From Marinarcus sediminis (GTDB lineage: Bacteria > Campylobacterota > Campylobacteria > Campylobacterales > Arcobacteraceae): a stretch of 64,000 bases of DNA. The position numbers and the translations under genes are program-made. The notes under the pieces were generated by a model, which was not told where the DNA came from, made no database searches, and saw only the letters and a program-made list of their open reading frames with translations. The stretch is from contig NZ_CP182357.1 in NCBI RefSeq assembly GCF_048571275.1, positions 1,178,001-1,242,000 on the forward strand, in the 5' to 3' direction. Below are positions 44,176 to 53,238 of this stretch, piece by piece; the first letter of the stretch is position 1; every line of letters begins with the position of its first letter.

Positions 44176-45349
44176 AGATTTCCATTTTGGCATAAATGTC
44201 CAAAAGTTCTATCTGTCTCTCTAATTCCAATATTTTTATATCATACGATTTTATCTCTTTTGAGTTGGCTAAGGTTTCTACATCAGCTTTAGCATTGAGT
44301 CCTGCATCAGCAGCTTGAGTAATATCATCAAGCAGTGAGGTATAGAGTTTGAAATCTTCTTTTGCAATCTCTTCTTTTGATTTAATCATATTAATTTTAG
44401 CCAGTTTTGTTCGGTAAAAATTCTCCTCTTCTAAAACGGTTGTATTGAGGGTAATTTTTGATTTCAAATAATCTATTCGTTTGCTTTGAATATCATTTAA
44501 GGTTCTTACATCCAAAGGAACAGTCAAATTCAATCCCATAACTGAATTCCCTTCTAAAGCGGGATTATTGTCTTTGTCATGATATTTGGTATAGTCATAA
44601 GTAAAATTAACGGTTGGAAGATATTTTGCTATGGTCATGAATTGATAGTGATCTTTCGTGGCAATATCTTCTTTGCTTTGTATAATATTTAAGTTTTTAT
44701 CAATAAAGTTACTGTTTTCTTGAAGTTCCAAATGAGGCAACTCAAATTTTTCATATGAACTGCTTGCTAAATTATTGAAATTGTTGATGAGCTCTTTTTT
44801 TTGGTAGACAAGTTCCACATAACTGTTTTTTTTAGTATTGGCATCTAAAATGGCGTTGTCTAAAAATGAAGCATCGCTTAAGCCATTTAACACTTGTTCT
44901 CTTTTTCTTAAAACATCTAAGTTGGCGTTGGCAATTAACAGTTCTTGTTTTTTGATACTGTAGTTGATTTTATGGATATTAAACAGCAGTTCAGTTGCAT
45001 CTTTTATCATCGCTTTTTTTTGAATTGTAATATCCAAATTGGAGTATCTTTCAAGGGCATTTGCATATAAAATGGCTTGAAAGATTCCACCACTTTTAAA
45101 AATGGGTTGGCTGATGGATACCGTTGATTTGAGTGGATTATATTTCTCATCGGTGGTTTGAGAGAGTTTATAATTAACGGGATTAATCCAATCTTTTCTT
45201 AATTTTGCAGCATCTTCTTTGGTTTGATCGCTGCTTAAATCAAAAAGTTTTAATCTGTCATTTGAAAGAATTTGTTCATTGGCAGTTGCTGCCAATGAAC
45301 ACAGCAGGAAGAGTGAAAATATAAAAGCTTTAAATCTTTGTAAGCGCAT
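44174..45349 (-). CDS. TolC-family outer membrane efflux protein
   Basis: The 391-aa protein has a signal peptide (FKAFIFSLFLLCSLAATANE) and the repeated long helices of the TolC fold (STVSISQPIFKSGGIFQAIL; later LNLTVPLDVRTLNDIQSKRI). It forms the outer-membrane duct for an export pump. No membrane-fusion or pump gene is adjacent, so it may serve a distant system. It overlaps argD by 20 bases. Confidence 0.83.
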   Translation of the reverse strand: MRLQRFKAFIFSLFLLCSLAATANEQILSNDRLKLFDLSSDQTKEDAAKLRKDWINPVNYKLSQTTDEKYNPLKSTVSISQPIFKSGGIFQAILYANALERYSNLDITIQKKAMIKDATELLFNIHKINYSIKKQELLIANANLDVLRKREQVLNGLSDASFLDNAILDANTKKNSYVELVYQKKELINNFNNLASSSYEKFELPHLELQENSNFIDKNLNIIQSKEDIATKDHYQFMTIAKYLPTVNFTYDYTKYHDKDNNPALEGNSVMGLNLTVPLDVRTLNDIQSKRIDYLKSKITLNTTVLEEENFYRTKLAKINMIKSKEEIAKEDFKLYTSLLDDITQAADAGLNAKADVETLANSKEIKSYDIKILELERQIELLDIYAKMEI

Positions 45350-46511
45350 AGGCTAACCTTTTAAATCCTTCATCAATCTCCTCTTTTGTGATGGTCAAAG
45401 GAGGAAGAAATCTCAGTGTGTTTTTCCCTGCTTTTAACACCAAAACACCTTCTTCAAAGGCACTTTTTATAACAGCAGCCAAGGTGGCTTCATCAACGAC
45501 TCTTAGGCCTCTCATGAGTCCCAAACCAACTTTTTGTGTAAAAACTTTTTGATTCTCTTCAAAGAGTTGAGCCAGTTTTTTCTCAAAATAGATAATCGCT
45601 TCATCCAAAGCACCTGAGTTTTTATACGCATCTAAAATGTCCACAACTTCAAGCGCTGCACGCGTGACAAGATAGTTCCCTCCAAACGTTGAACCATGAT
45701 CGCCTGGTACAAAAATATCTTTGAGTGTGGTCATTACAACACCAATGGGAACACCTCCTCCTACACCTTTTGCCAGAGTAATGATATCGGGTTCAATTTC
45801 ATATAAGTTGGATGCCAAAAATTCACCGGTTCGGTAACATCCGGTTTGAACTTCATCAATGATAAGCAAAATCCCTTTCTCTTTTAAAAATTTTGCCAAA
45901 TTTTGTACTTCTGCTTTATCTAAAGGTTGAACACCACCTTCTCCTTGTACCAATTCAATCATTACTGCAACCGTTTCATCATCGATGGTAGTGTAGATGT
46001 CTTTTAAGTAGTGATTGTATGAAAACCCTTCTGGATACGGGGCAAAATTGGGCGTGTGCATTTTGTCTTGACCCGTTGCTTTAACCGTAGTTATGGTTCT
46101 TCCATGGAAAGAGTGCGCAAGCGTGATAACTTTATATTTTTTGCTTTTAAATTTGGTTTCTCCATATTTTCGTGCAATTTTAATGGCACCTTCATTGGCT
46201 TCTGCTCCACTGTTAGCAAAAAACATGGAGACATCGTATCCACAAAGTTCATGTATTTTTTGGGCTAAAAGTGCCTGAGGTTCAATGGCATAAAGGTTTG
46301 AAATATGGGTGATGTTTTTGACTTGCTCATAAATGGCATTGGCAACTTTTTCATTACCATGTCCTACTGAGACAACACCAATACCTGAAGTAAAATCAAT
46401 ATAATCTTTATTTGTGTCATCAAAAAGTGTGGCATTGACACCTCTTTTAAAATTGACATAGTTTCTTGCATAGGTATTTAAAACATACTGTTTGTCTTTG
46501 TTTTCTAACAT
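45330..46511 (-). CDS. argD: acetylornithine aminotransferase
   Basis: The 393-aa PLP enzyme has DFTSGIGVVSVGHGNEKV, FFANSGAEANEGAIKIARKY, SFHGRTITT, IDEVQTGCYRTGEF, and the PLP lysine in ITLAKGVGGGVPIG. It makes acetylornithine in arginine synthesis and may also act in lysine synthesis. AAGAGGA precedes the ATG by six bases and lies in one arm of a leader hairpin (see the separate entry). Confidence 0.95.
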   Translation of the reverse strand: MLENKDKQYVLNTYARNYVNFKRGVNATLFDDTNKDYIDFTSGIGVVSVGHGNEKVANAIYEQVKNITHISNLYAIEPQALLAQKIHELCGYDVSMFFANSGAEANEGAIKIARKYGETKFKSKKYKVITLAHSFHGRTITTVKATGQDKMHTPNFAPYPEGFSYNHYLKDIYTTIDDETVAVMIELVQGEGGVQPLDKAEVQNLAKFLKEKGILLIIDEVQTGCYRTGEFLASNLYEIEPDIITLAKGVGGGVPIGVVMTTLKDIFVPGDHGSTFGGNYLVTRAALEVVDILDAYKNSGALDEAIIYFEKKLAQLFEENQKVFTQKVGLGLMRGLRVVDEATLAAVIKSAFEEGVLVLKAGKNTLRFLPPLTITKEEIDEGFKRLAYALTKI

Positions 46512-46515
46512 AAAA

Positions 46516-46553
46516 AATCCTCTTAAATCTTTTAAAAATCTAAGAGGATTATA
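46516..46553 (-). promoter_or_regulatory. argD leader: hairpin hiding the ribosome site, overlapped by a -10 element
   Basis: On the minus strand AATCCTCTTA (46550-46541) pairs fully with TAAGAGGATT (46525-46516), which carries the argD Shine-Dalgarno. A TATAAT (46553-46548) overlaps the first arm. T6 follows the second arm, so the hairpin could also act as a terminator for the upstream response-regulator gene. Confidence 0.6.
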
Positions 46554-46591
46554 GCTAAAAAATATTTAGAATTAAAGTTAAAGTATAAGAA

Positions 46592-47278
46592 TTATTTTTT
46601 ATTTTTAACTTTTAATCTGTAACCTATAGCATAGACAGATTCAATCAATTCATAATTGACTTTAAGTTTGAGTCGGTAAAGTAACGTTCTGAATTTACTT
46701 GTACTGCATACGGTGTCATCATAAATAAAATTCATGATATCTTCCGTACTTACTGTTGAGTTCAATCTTGAACTTAACAGTTTTAAAAGTTCTGTCTCTT
46801 TTTTAGTCAGTTTAATCTCTTTAGAATTTTTATAAAGTTTATCAAGTTTTTTGTCCCAATAAAAATTATTTGCCAATTCTAATAAGTTGACTTTATGATC
46901 ATCTTCTTTTAATTCATCAACGGCTCGTCGTACAATAATCCCTAAATCTGCGGCATTAATAGGTTTTATAATATATTCTGTAAGGTTTAATTTAATGGCA
47001 ACTAATAACTCTTCTACATTTGTATCTTTTGTTAAAATAACAATTTTTGATTTTTTATCCAAATCTCTTATTTTTTGTGCAAGCTCTAAACCGTTCATCT
47101 CTGAAAGATTCATATCCAGTATTAACAGTTGAGGTTTTTTGTCTTTATAGAGTTCCCATGCTTGTTTTCCGGAGTTTGCATCATAAACATTCTTACATAA
47201 ACCTTTTAAATACGATAAGCAATCATCACGTTTTGCATCGTTTCCTTGTGCATAAAGGAGAGTGTAGTTTTCTATCAT
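46592..47278 (-). CDS. OmpR-type response regulator, orphan
   Basis: The 228-aa protein has a receiver domain (phosphoacceptor in LLILDMNLSEMNG, Thr in VILTKDT, Lys in YIIKPINAAD) and a winged-helix output (IKLTKKETELLKLLSSRLN, TSKFRTLLYRLKLKVN, YAIGYRLK). The first acidic pair is missing at the expected place (LLYAQGNDAKRDD), so magnesium binding may be altered. No kinase is adjacent. DNA-binding targets are unknown. Confidence 0.88.
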   Translation of the reverse strand: MIENYTLLYAQGNDAKRDDCLSYLKGLCKNVYDANSGKQAWELYKDKKPQLLILDMNLSEMNGLELAQKIRDLDKKSKIVILTKDTNVEELLVAIKLNLTEYIIKPINAADLGIIVRRAVDELKEDDHKVNLLELANNFYWDKKLDKLYKNSKEIKLTKKETELLKLLSSRLNSTVSTEDIMNFIYDDTVCSTSKFRTLLYRLKLKVNYELIESVYAIGYRLKVKNKK

Positions 47279-47485
47279 AATGTACTCTTTATATTTTATT
47301 TTTTGCTCATAGTAATCATAGCAAAATATTGTTAAAACTTTGTCACATTTGATTATTAATTCATAAATATAACAAATATTTTACATTATAACATTTTTTT
47401 TGTAAATGAAAAGTATTCGAGATTATTTTTTTATTTTTTTAATGAGATTTTAGGTAGAATTTAAATCAAAAATCAAGGCTCTCAT

Positions 47486-48361
47486 ATGCAACACTTAATC
47501 ACCACATCTGATTTCAGTAAAGAAGAAATTTTAGAACTTTTTGAAGATGCTAAAATATTCAAAGATTTACAATCAAACCTTTTTTTGAAGGGAAAACTTA
47601 TTGTTACTCTGTTTTTTGAAAACTCAACGCGAACACGAAGTGCGTTTGAAATTGCAGCTAAAAGACTTGGCGCTGAAGTTGTTTCGTTGGATGTTGGTAC
47701 GAGTTCAAGAAGTAAAGGGGAAACCATTTTTGATACGGTTGCCAATATCAATGCCATGAAACCCGATGCCATTATCATACGACACTCAGAGTGTGGACTT
47801 CCGGGAAGTTTAACTGAATTTGTTGATTGCCCCATCATCAATGCAGGCGATGGAAAACACGCTCATCCAACTCAAGCACTTTTAGATTTGTTTACAATTA
47901 TTGAGCATTTTGATGGCGAGACTGAGGGCAAAAAAGTTGCAATTGTAGGGGATGTGAGAACTTCAAGAGTTGCTGGTTCTAACAGAAAATTGCTTCCACG
48001 TTTTGGAATGGAAGTTATTTTTGTTGCCCCTGATTGTTTTAAACATGAAAGTAACGATCACCGACAAGTTGATTTTATTGATGAAATTATCGACGAAGTC
48101 GATGTTGTAATGAGTTTGAGAACCCAGTTAGAAAGACACAATGAAATCTACTTTGAATCTATCAATGAGTATGCAAAAGATTATTGTATTACCAATGAAA
48201 CTTTTGGAGAGAGAGATATTTTACTGTTACACCCAGGACCTGTGAATAGAAACGTTGATATCAGTGATGAGATGCTCAAAGACCCAAGAAGCAAAGTCTT
48301 ACAACAAGTCTCCAATGGAGTTGCTGTAAGAATGGCCATTTTAAAAAAATTATTGGGATAA
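47486..48361 (+). CDS. pyrB: aspartate carbamoyltransferase catalytic subunit
   Basis: The 291-aa enzyme has the carbamoyl-phosphate loop FFENSTRTRSAFE, SRSKGETIFDT, DGKHAHPTQALLD and HPGPVNRNVDI. It commits carbamoyl phosphate and aspartate to pyrimidine synthesis. No pyrI is near, normal for the group. pabB follows six bases later and is likely co-transcribed. Confidence 0.96.
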   Translation: MQHLITTSDFSKEEILELFEDAKIFKDLQSNLFLKGKLIVTLFFENSTRTRSAFEIAAKRLGAEVVSLDVGTSSRSKGETIFDTVANINAMKPDAIIIRHSECGLPGSLTEFVDCPIINAGDGKHAHPTQALLDLFTIIEHFDGETEGKKVAIVGDVRTSRVAGSNRKLLPRFGMEVIFVAPDCFKHESNDHRQVDFIDEIIDEVDVVMSLRTQLERHNEIYFESINEYAKDYCITNETFGERDILLLHPGPVNRNVDISDEMLKDPRSKVLQQVSNGVAVRMAILKKLLG

Positions 48362-48367
48362 GACTGT

Positions 48368-49321
48368 TTGTCTGATGATTTGATTGCCATTTTAAACAGA
48401 TATGGCTCTGAAAAAGAGCCATTCTTTTTTATGATATCGTATGACTTAAACCATTTTATTGTAGAACCTTTAAAAACCCTATCTTCTGAGATTAAATATG
48501 AAATCAATACAAAAAAAAAGATTGAACAAAAAGAGAAATTGCCTCTTATAAAGTTGCCTGAAACATTTGAAACTTATGAAAAAAAGTTTAATCGTTTACA
48601 AGAAGAGATAACCGCAGGCAACACTTATCTGCTTAACTTAACCACGCAAACAAAAATACACTCTCAGTACTCTTTGAATGAAATTTATGAAAAAGCTCAC
48701 GCCAAATTCAAATTGAAATATAACGATGAGTTTGTCTGTTTCTCTCCTGAACGATTTATCAAAATTCACAAAAATAAAATCTACACATACCCGATGAAAG
48801 GCACAATTGATGCCAATATTCCTAATGCACAAGCGAAGATTTTAGGAGATATTAAAGAGATGGCGGAGCATACTATGGTTGTGGATTTACTTCGTAATGA
48901 TTTATCCATTGTATCGTCAAAAGTGCGCGTAGATACTTTTCGATATTGCGAAACAATCCATGCGGGAGAGAAAACACTTTTGCAAATCAGTTCAAAAATA
49001 TCGGGGCATTTACCAAAAGATTGGAGTGAAAATATTGGAAATATCTTAACGGATTTATTGCCAGCTGGTTCAATTACAGGAACACCGAAGAAAAAAACCG
49101 TAGAAATTTTAAACGATGTTGAAGGGTATAACAGAGAGTATTACAGTGGTGTTTTTGGGGTATATGATGGGCAAAACCTCGACAGCGCTGTAATGATACG
49201 TTTTATTCAAAAAGATGATAATCATGAACTTTGGTATAAAAGTGGGGGTGGAATTACATGTGATTCCAATGTTTATAGTGAATATCAAGAATTACTTGAT
49301 AAAATATACATTCCATCATAA
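48368..49321 (+). CDS. pabB: aminodeoxychorismate synthase component I
   Basis: The 317-aa protein is a short chorismate-binding enzyme: ITAGNTYLLNLTTQT, FVCFSPERFIKI, YPMKGTIDA, EHTMVVDLLRNDL, LLPAGSITGTPKKKTVEI and YYSGVFGVYDG. This is the compact PabB form found in Campylobacterota. It starts with TTG right after pyrB. It makes aminodeoxychorismate for folate; its lyase partner gene follows 30 bases on. Confidence 0.92.
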   Translation: MSDDLIAILNRYGSEKEPFFFMISYDLNHFIVEPLKTLSSEIKYEINTKKKIEQKEKLPLIKLPETFETYEKKFNRLQEEITAGNTYLLNLTTQTKIHSQYSLNEIYEKAHAKFKLKYNDEFVCFSPERFIKIHKNKIYTYPMKGTIDANIPNAQAKILGDIKEMAEHTMVVDLLRNDLSIVSSKVRVDTFRYCETIHAGEKTLLQISSKISGHLPKDWSENIGNILTDLLPAGSITGTPKKKTVEILNDVEGYNREYYSGVFGVYDGQNLDSAVMIRFIQKDDNHELWYKSGGGITCDSNVYSEYQELLDKIYIPS

Positions 49322-49351
49322 TTTGATATACTACATATTGAAAGGATTACG

Positions 49352-49927
49352 ATGCACGAAGAAGAAACTTTTTTTGAAACCATTAAATGCGATGATGGGA
49401 TATCCCATAATTTGGAGTATCACAGCAGACGAATTGCTCGTACAATCTCTTTAAATATCAATCTTCACGAATATATTTTACCCATTAATGACGACGCCTT
49501 AAAATGCAAAGTCATTTATGACATGTACGGTATTTTAGATGTTATTTATGAACCTTATGTGCGAAAAGAGATAAAAACATTTAAAATCATTGAAGACAAT
49601 ACTTTGGAGTATAAATTTAAAAGTACCAACAGAGATGCCATCAATGCGCTACTTGAACATAAAGATGGTGCCGATGAAATTATCATTGTTCAAAATGAGT
49701 TGGTAACAGATACCTCAATTGCCAATATTGCCATTTATGATGGAGAGAGTTGGTTTACTACCAAACAACCGCTTCTTCAAGGAACCACACGAGAACGATT
49801 TTTGGATAACAAAGCGTTAATTGAGCGTGATATTACTGTAGAAATGTTAAAAAATTCAAAAAAAATAGCTCTTTTAAATGCCATGGTTGGAATGTATATT
49901 ATTGATGATTACTCATTTTTAGAGTAG
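49352..49927 (+). CDS. pabC: aminotransferase class IV, aminodeoxychorismate lyase-like
   Basis: The 191-aa protein has the fold-type IV pattern: FFETIKCDDG at the start, KFKSTNRDAIN, ADEIIIVQNELVTDTSIANIAI and the PLLQGTTRERFL segment. It is short for the family but the core is complete. It would release 4-aminobenzoate from the pabB product. Its 3' end overlaps the facing protease gene by 19 bases. Confidence 0.85.
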   Translation: MHEEETFFETIKCDDGISHNLEYHSRRIARTISLNINLHEYILPINDDALKCKVIYDMYGILDVIYEPYVRKEIKTFKIIEDNTLEYKFKSTNRDAINALLEHKDGADEIIIVQNELVTDTSIANIAIYDGESWFTTKQPLLQGTTRERFLDNKALIERDITVEMLKNSKKIALLNAMVGMYIIDDYSFLE

Positions 49928-50550
49928 ATACGCGTCAGCAGATTTTCCCATTTATTCGTTTTACCCCAATTAATTTTGACTTTTTTCCCTAAACCAGTAG
50001 GCGTGAGTCGGTAAGAACCAATTTCATTAAAAACAAACTTTGGAATGAGTTTTGTTCTTTGTGTTAATGGCAGAATTTTAAAACTGAGATTATCTAAAAC
50101 CCAAGGAACACTTTTGGGTGTTTCAAAATAGAGTAAAACCATATGATTGGTTGTTTTCCCTTTAACTTTTACTACAGCAAAATAGAGTTTTTCTTTTGGA
50201 ATTCCCACTTCAACAAGGGTGAAATATTTGGCAATGGCATAATCTTCACAATCCCCTTTTCCATTAATAAGAAACTCTTTTCGTGTTGCCCAATAATCAT
50301 CTGAATTGTATTTTGTTGCATCGTTAACGGGCAATATTCGGTTAAAAAAAGCATTCACATGAGCCAACTTATTTTTCGTAGGCAGAGTGTGCACTTGGGT
50401 TCTCATTTGTTGAAACGCTTGCAATCTTTTTATGATGGCACTTCTGTCCAATGAACTGTTGATTTTATCTAAGTCGTTGTTGTTTAAAAGCAGTTTTTTT
50501 GAATATAAAGAGTATGACAATAGGAGTATAAGTATAATTATTTGTTTCAT
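49909..50550 (-). CDS. LapG-like transglutaminase-type cysteine protease
   Basis: The 213-aa protein has a signal peptide (QIIILILLLSYSLYS) and the DUF920/LapG triad: Cys in GKGDCEDYAIAKYF, His in TTNHMVLLYFE and Asp in VLDNLSF. LapG proteases cut large surface adhesins in the periplasm under control of the c-di-GMP receptor LapD. Neither LapD nor a giant adhesin gene is in the window. Confidence 0.88.
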   Translation of the reverse strand: MKQIIILILLLSYSLYSKKLLLNNNDLDKINSSLDRSAIIKRLQAFQQMRTQVHTLPTKNKLAHVNAFFNRILPVNDATKYNSDDYWATRKEFLINGKGDCEDYAIAKYFTLVEVGIPKEKLYFAVVKVKGKTTNHMVLLYFETPKSVPWVLDNLSFKILPLTQRTKLIPKFVFNEIGSYRLTPTGLGKKVKINWGKTNKWENLLTRIYSKNE

Positions 50551-50588
50551 AAGTTATAATAACATAAATTGATAAAATAGGTCTAAAA

Positions 50589-51032
50589 ATGATAACTGAA
50601 ATTATGCACAATAAAAACTATAAAAAGCTTGTAACCAAGCAAATAAAAGAGTTGATTGATTTTTTATTGATCAATAATCATGAGTTTGCCATTACTGCAA
50701 ATATTAAAGGAATCACTTTTAATCCAGAACTTCCCAGTTCCATTTTAGATAAATTATCAAATTTCTCTTTGTTTGTTCTCTCAAATTACACCTACTCAAC
50801 CATCAGCATTGATGATGAGTTTTTGAGTTTTGAAGCGGGGTTTGGAAAAGAGAATTTTGGTGCACATGTGAACATTCCATTAAGTGCCGTTTTCCAAATA
50901 ATCATTGGGGAGTCGATTCTGTATATTAATTCAATTGCCACCGTTGATGATTTTTTTCAAAAAGACAAATTGGCAAAAAATTCAATGAATGTCTTTAAAA
51001 ATAATCCCAATAATAAAAAGTTGTTGAAATGA
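50589..51032 (+). CDS. possible SspB-like ClpXP adaptor
   Basis: The 147-aa protein is not firmly recognised. Its layout resembles SspB: N-terminal helices (NYKKLVTKQIKELIDFLLIN), beta strands with FAITANIKGITFNPELP, then ISIDDEFLSFEAGFGKENFG, IPLSAVFQIIIGESILYIN, and a short Lys/Asn-rich tail that could bind ClpX. SspB delivers ssrA-tagged proteins to ClpXP. The tail lacks the exact E. coli end. Pattern similarity only. Confidence 0.5.
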   Translation: MITEIMHNKNYKKLVTKQIKELIDFLLINNHEFAITANIKGITFNPELPSSILDKLSNFSLFVLSNYTYSTISIDDEFLSFEAGFGKENFGAHVNIPLSAVFQIIIGESILYINSIATVDDFFQKDKLAKNSMNVFKNNPNNKKLLK

Positions 51033-51059
51033 GTTTAAGCAAATAACATCGTAACGATG

Positions 51060-52058
51060 TTATTTTTTAGGTGAGAATGGGAACAATGCACTTCCCCAAG
51101 TTAATCCTGCTCCAAAAGCATCAAATAAAACAGTATCACCTGCTTTAATTTTTCCTTGTTCAAAAGCATAATTCATGGCCATTGGAATTGAAGCGGCTGA
51201 GGTATTACCGTATTTATCTACGGTGATAACCGTTTTCTCTTCATCAAATCCCAATGCATCACCCACTGCTTTTATGATTCTGTAGTTTGCTTGGTGTGGG
51301 ATAAAGTGGTTTATGTTTTCATTGGTAAAGTTATGTTTTTCTAACATCACTTTTACATCCGATGTTAATGTTTTAACAGCCAGTTTGAAAGTCTCATTTC
51401 CTTTCATTCTGATACACGCCATTTTTTCATCTAAAACTTGTTGAGAACAAGGGTGTTTACTCCCTCCACCTGGAGTTTGTATCAAGTCATTGTAGTTTCC
51501 ATCACTTGAACAATTCACATCAATGATCGCTTCATTTTTATCTTGAGTTGCTGAGATAATAGCAGCACCTGCACCATCTCCAAAAATAAAGCATGTTCCT
51601 CTGTCCGTGTAGTCTAAGATTGATGTATAGGTTTCTGCACCAATAATTAAGACATTTTGTTTCATTCCAGATTCAATAAACGCTTTTGCAATGGTTAATG
51701 CATAGACAAAACCCGTACACGCTGCACTGATGTCGAATGCCATGACGTTAGGTAAACCCAATTTTGATGCAATCAAACACGCTGTTGATGGCATACATAA
51801 ATAATCGGGTGTTACCGTTGCACAAATAACTAAGTCAATTTCTTCTTTGCTTATTCCAGCTCGCTCAATGGCTTGTTCGGCTGCTCTTGATCCTAAATCA
51901 GATGATGCTTCGTTCTCTTCAGAGATTCTTCTCTCTTTTATTCCAGTTCTTTTTGTAATCCATTCATCGGTCGTATCTATGATTTTTTCAAAATCTGCAT
52001 TTGTCATAACCTTTGGAGGAATATACGCACCAATTGATCTAAAAGCTGCATAAGTCAT
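51060..52058 (-). CDS. fabH: 3-oxoacyl-ACP synthase III
   Basis: The 332-aa enzyme has IGAYIPPKVMTNADFEKIID, the active Cys in DISAACTGFVYAL, His in FIPHQANYRIIKA and Asn in KYGNTSAASIP, the Cys-His-Asn triad. It starts fatty acid synthesis from acetyl-CoA and malonyl-ACP. It is the last gene of the ndk-yceD-rpmF-plsX-fabH block, nine bases behind plsX. Confidence 0.96.
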   Translation of the reverse strand: MTYAAFRSIGAYIPPKVMTNADFEKIIDTTDEWITKRTGIKERRISEENEASSDLGSRAAEQAIERAGISKEEIDLVICATVTPDYLCMPSTACLIASKLGLPNVMAFDISAACTGFVYALTIAKAFIESGMKQNVLIIGAETYTSILDYTDRGTCFIFGDGAGAAIISATQDKNEAIIDVNCSSDGNYNDLIQTPGGGSKHPCSQQVLDEKMACIRMKGNETFKLAVKTLTSDVKVMLEKHNFTNENINHFIPHQANYRIIKAVGDALGFDEEKTVITVDKYGNTSAASIPMAMNYAFEQGKIKAGDTVLFDAFGAGLTWGSALFPFSPKK

Positions 52059-52067
52059 AAAAAATCC

Positions 52068-53072
52068 TTAATTATTATTTTTATATCTATTTAATTTTTC
52101 TTCAATATGTTCATTTAAATTAGAGCTGGCTGCCCCAATTGCCTGAAATATAGCGTTTTTTATTGCTTTAGGATTTGATTTACCATGGGCAATAATTACA
52201 GGTGATTTTACGCCTAAAAGTGGTGCTCCACCATATTCGGCATAGTCAACTCTTACTTTCAAACTTTTAAACACTTTTCTCATTAATACTGCACCTGCAA
52301 TAGAAATAAGTGATCGTTTAAGATTTTTCTTTAAGATTGTTCCAATCGTATCTGCAACGCCTTCCGCAGTTTTTAATAGAATATTGCCAATAAAACCATC
52401 ACAAACCACAACATCAACTGTACCTTTAAAAATATCACTGCCTTCAACATTTCCTGCGAAATTTGGAAGCTTAGATTTTGTAATCATTTCGTAAGTCTCT
52501 TTAGTAACTTCGTTACCTTTAGACTCCTCTTCACCATTACTTAAAAGTCCAATAATTGGTTCATCCAGTTTCAAAACATCTTGAGCATAAACTTGTCCCA
52601 TGATAGCAAATTCAAATAAGTTTTTTGCATCACAATCCACGTTTGCTCCAACATCCAATACTAATGTATTTTGGTTTTCGCTGGTTGGCATAAGTGTAGC
52701 AATTGCAGGTCTGCTTACACCTTTTAATCTTCCAATTCTTAACGTTGCCAATGACATAGAAGCTCCAGAATGCCCAGCTGAAACAACTGCATCTGCTTCA
52801 CCTGAACGCACCAATTCAATGGCTTTATAAATCGTGCTTTCTTTTCTTTTTAAAGCATCGGTTGCACTGTCGTGCATTGATATAATGTCATCAGTATCTA
52901 GGATTTCAATTCTGTCATCAAATGTTCTTGGAATTAAAGGAAGTAAAACATCTTTTTTACCAACTGCTATTGCTGTAAAATTTTTGTTTAGTTTTAAAGC
53001 GGAAACGAGACCGTCCATAATAGGTACGGGACCGAAGTCCCCACCCATCGCATCAATTGCTATTTTTATCAT
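52068..53072 (-). CDS. plsX: phosphate acyltransferase PlsX
   Basis: The 334-aa protein begins IKIAIDAMGGDFGPVPIMDG, typical of PlsX, with SAGHSGASMSLATLRIGRL and VCDGFIGNILLKTAEGVAD. It makes acyl-phosphate from acyl-ACP for phospholipid synthesis. Its ATG overlaps the rpmF stop by one base. Confidence 0.96.
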   Translation of the reverse strand: MIKIAIDAMGGDFGPVPIMDGLVSALKLNKNFTAIAVGKKDVLLPLIPRTFDDRIEILDTDDIISMHDSATDALKRKESTIYKAIELVRSGEADAVVSAGHSGASMSLATLRIGRLKGVSRPAIATLMPTSENQNTLVLDVGANVDCDAKNLFEFAIMGQVYAQDVLKLDEPIIGLLSNGEEESKGNEVTKETYEMITKSKLPNFAGNVEGSDIFKGTVDVVVCDGFIGNILLKTAEGVADTIGTILKKNLKRSLISIAGAVLMRKVFKSLKVRVDYAEYGGAPLLGVKSPVIIAHGKSNPKAIKNAIFQAIGAASSNLNEHIEEKLNRYKNNN

Positions 53073-53224
53073 TAGTTTTTATATTCACCAGTGTTTGGGT
53101 TTACCGTGTGAGGCATTTTCCAAGTTCCATCACTATCTTTTACAGGTTTTTTTAATGTAATTTTATAGTGTGTTCTTCTTTTCGCTGCTCTTGTATGACT
53201 CACTCTTCTTTTTGGTACTGCCAT
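53072..53224 (-). CDS. rpmF: 50S ribosomal protein L32
   Basis: The 50-aa frame begins MAVPKRRVSHTRAAKRRTHY and ends PHTVNPNTGEYKN, the L32 sequence. It has no Cys zinc ribbon, as in many zinc-independent L32 proteins. The ATG at 53224 follows AAGGAGAATAAA. Its stop overlaps plsX (TAATG), the usual rpmF-plsX coupling. Confidence 0.96.
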   Translation of the reverse strand: MAVPKRRVSHTRAAKRRTHYKITLKKPVKDSDGTWKMPHTVNPNTGEYKN

Positions 53225-53238
53225 TTTATTCTCCTTAT

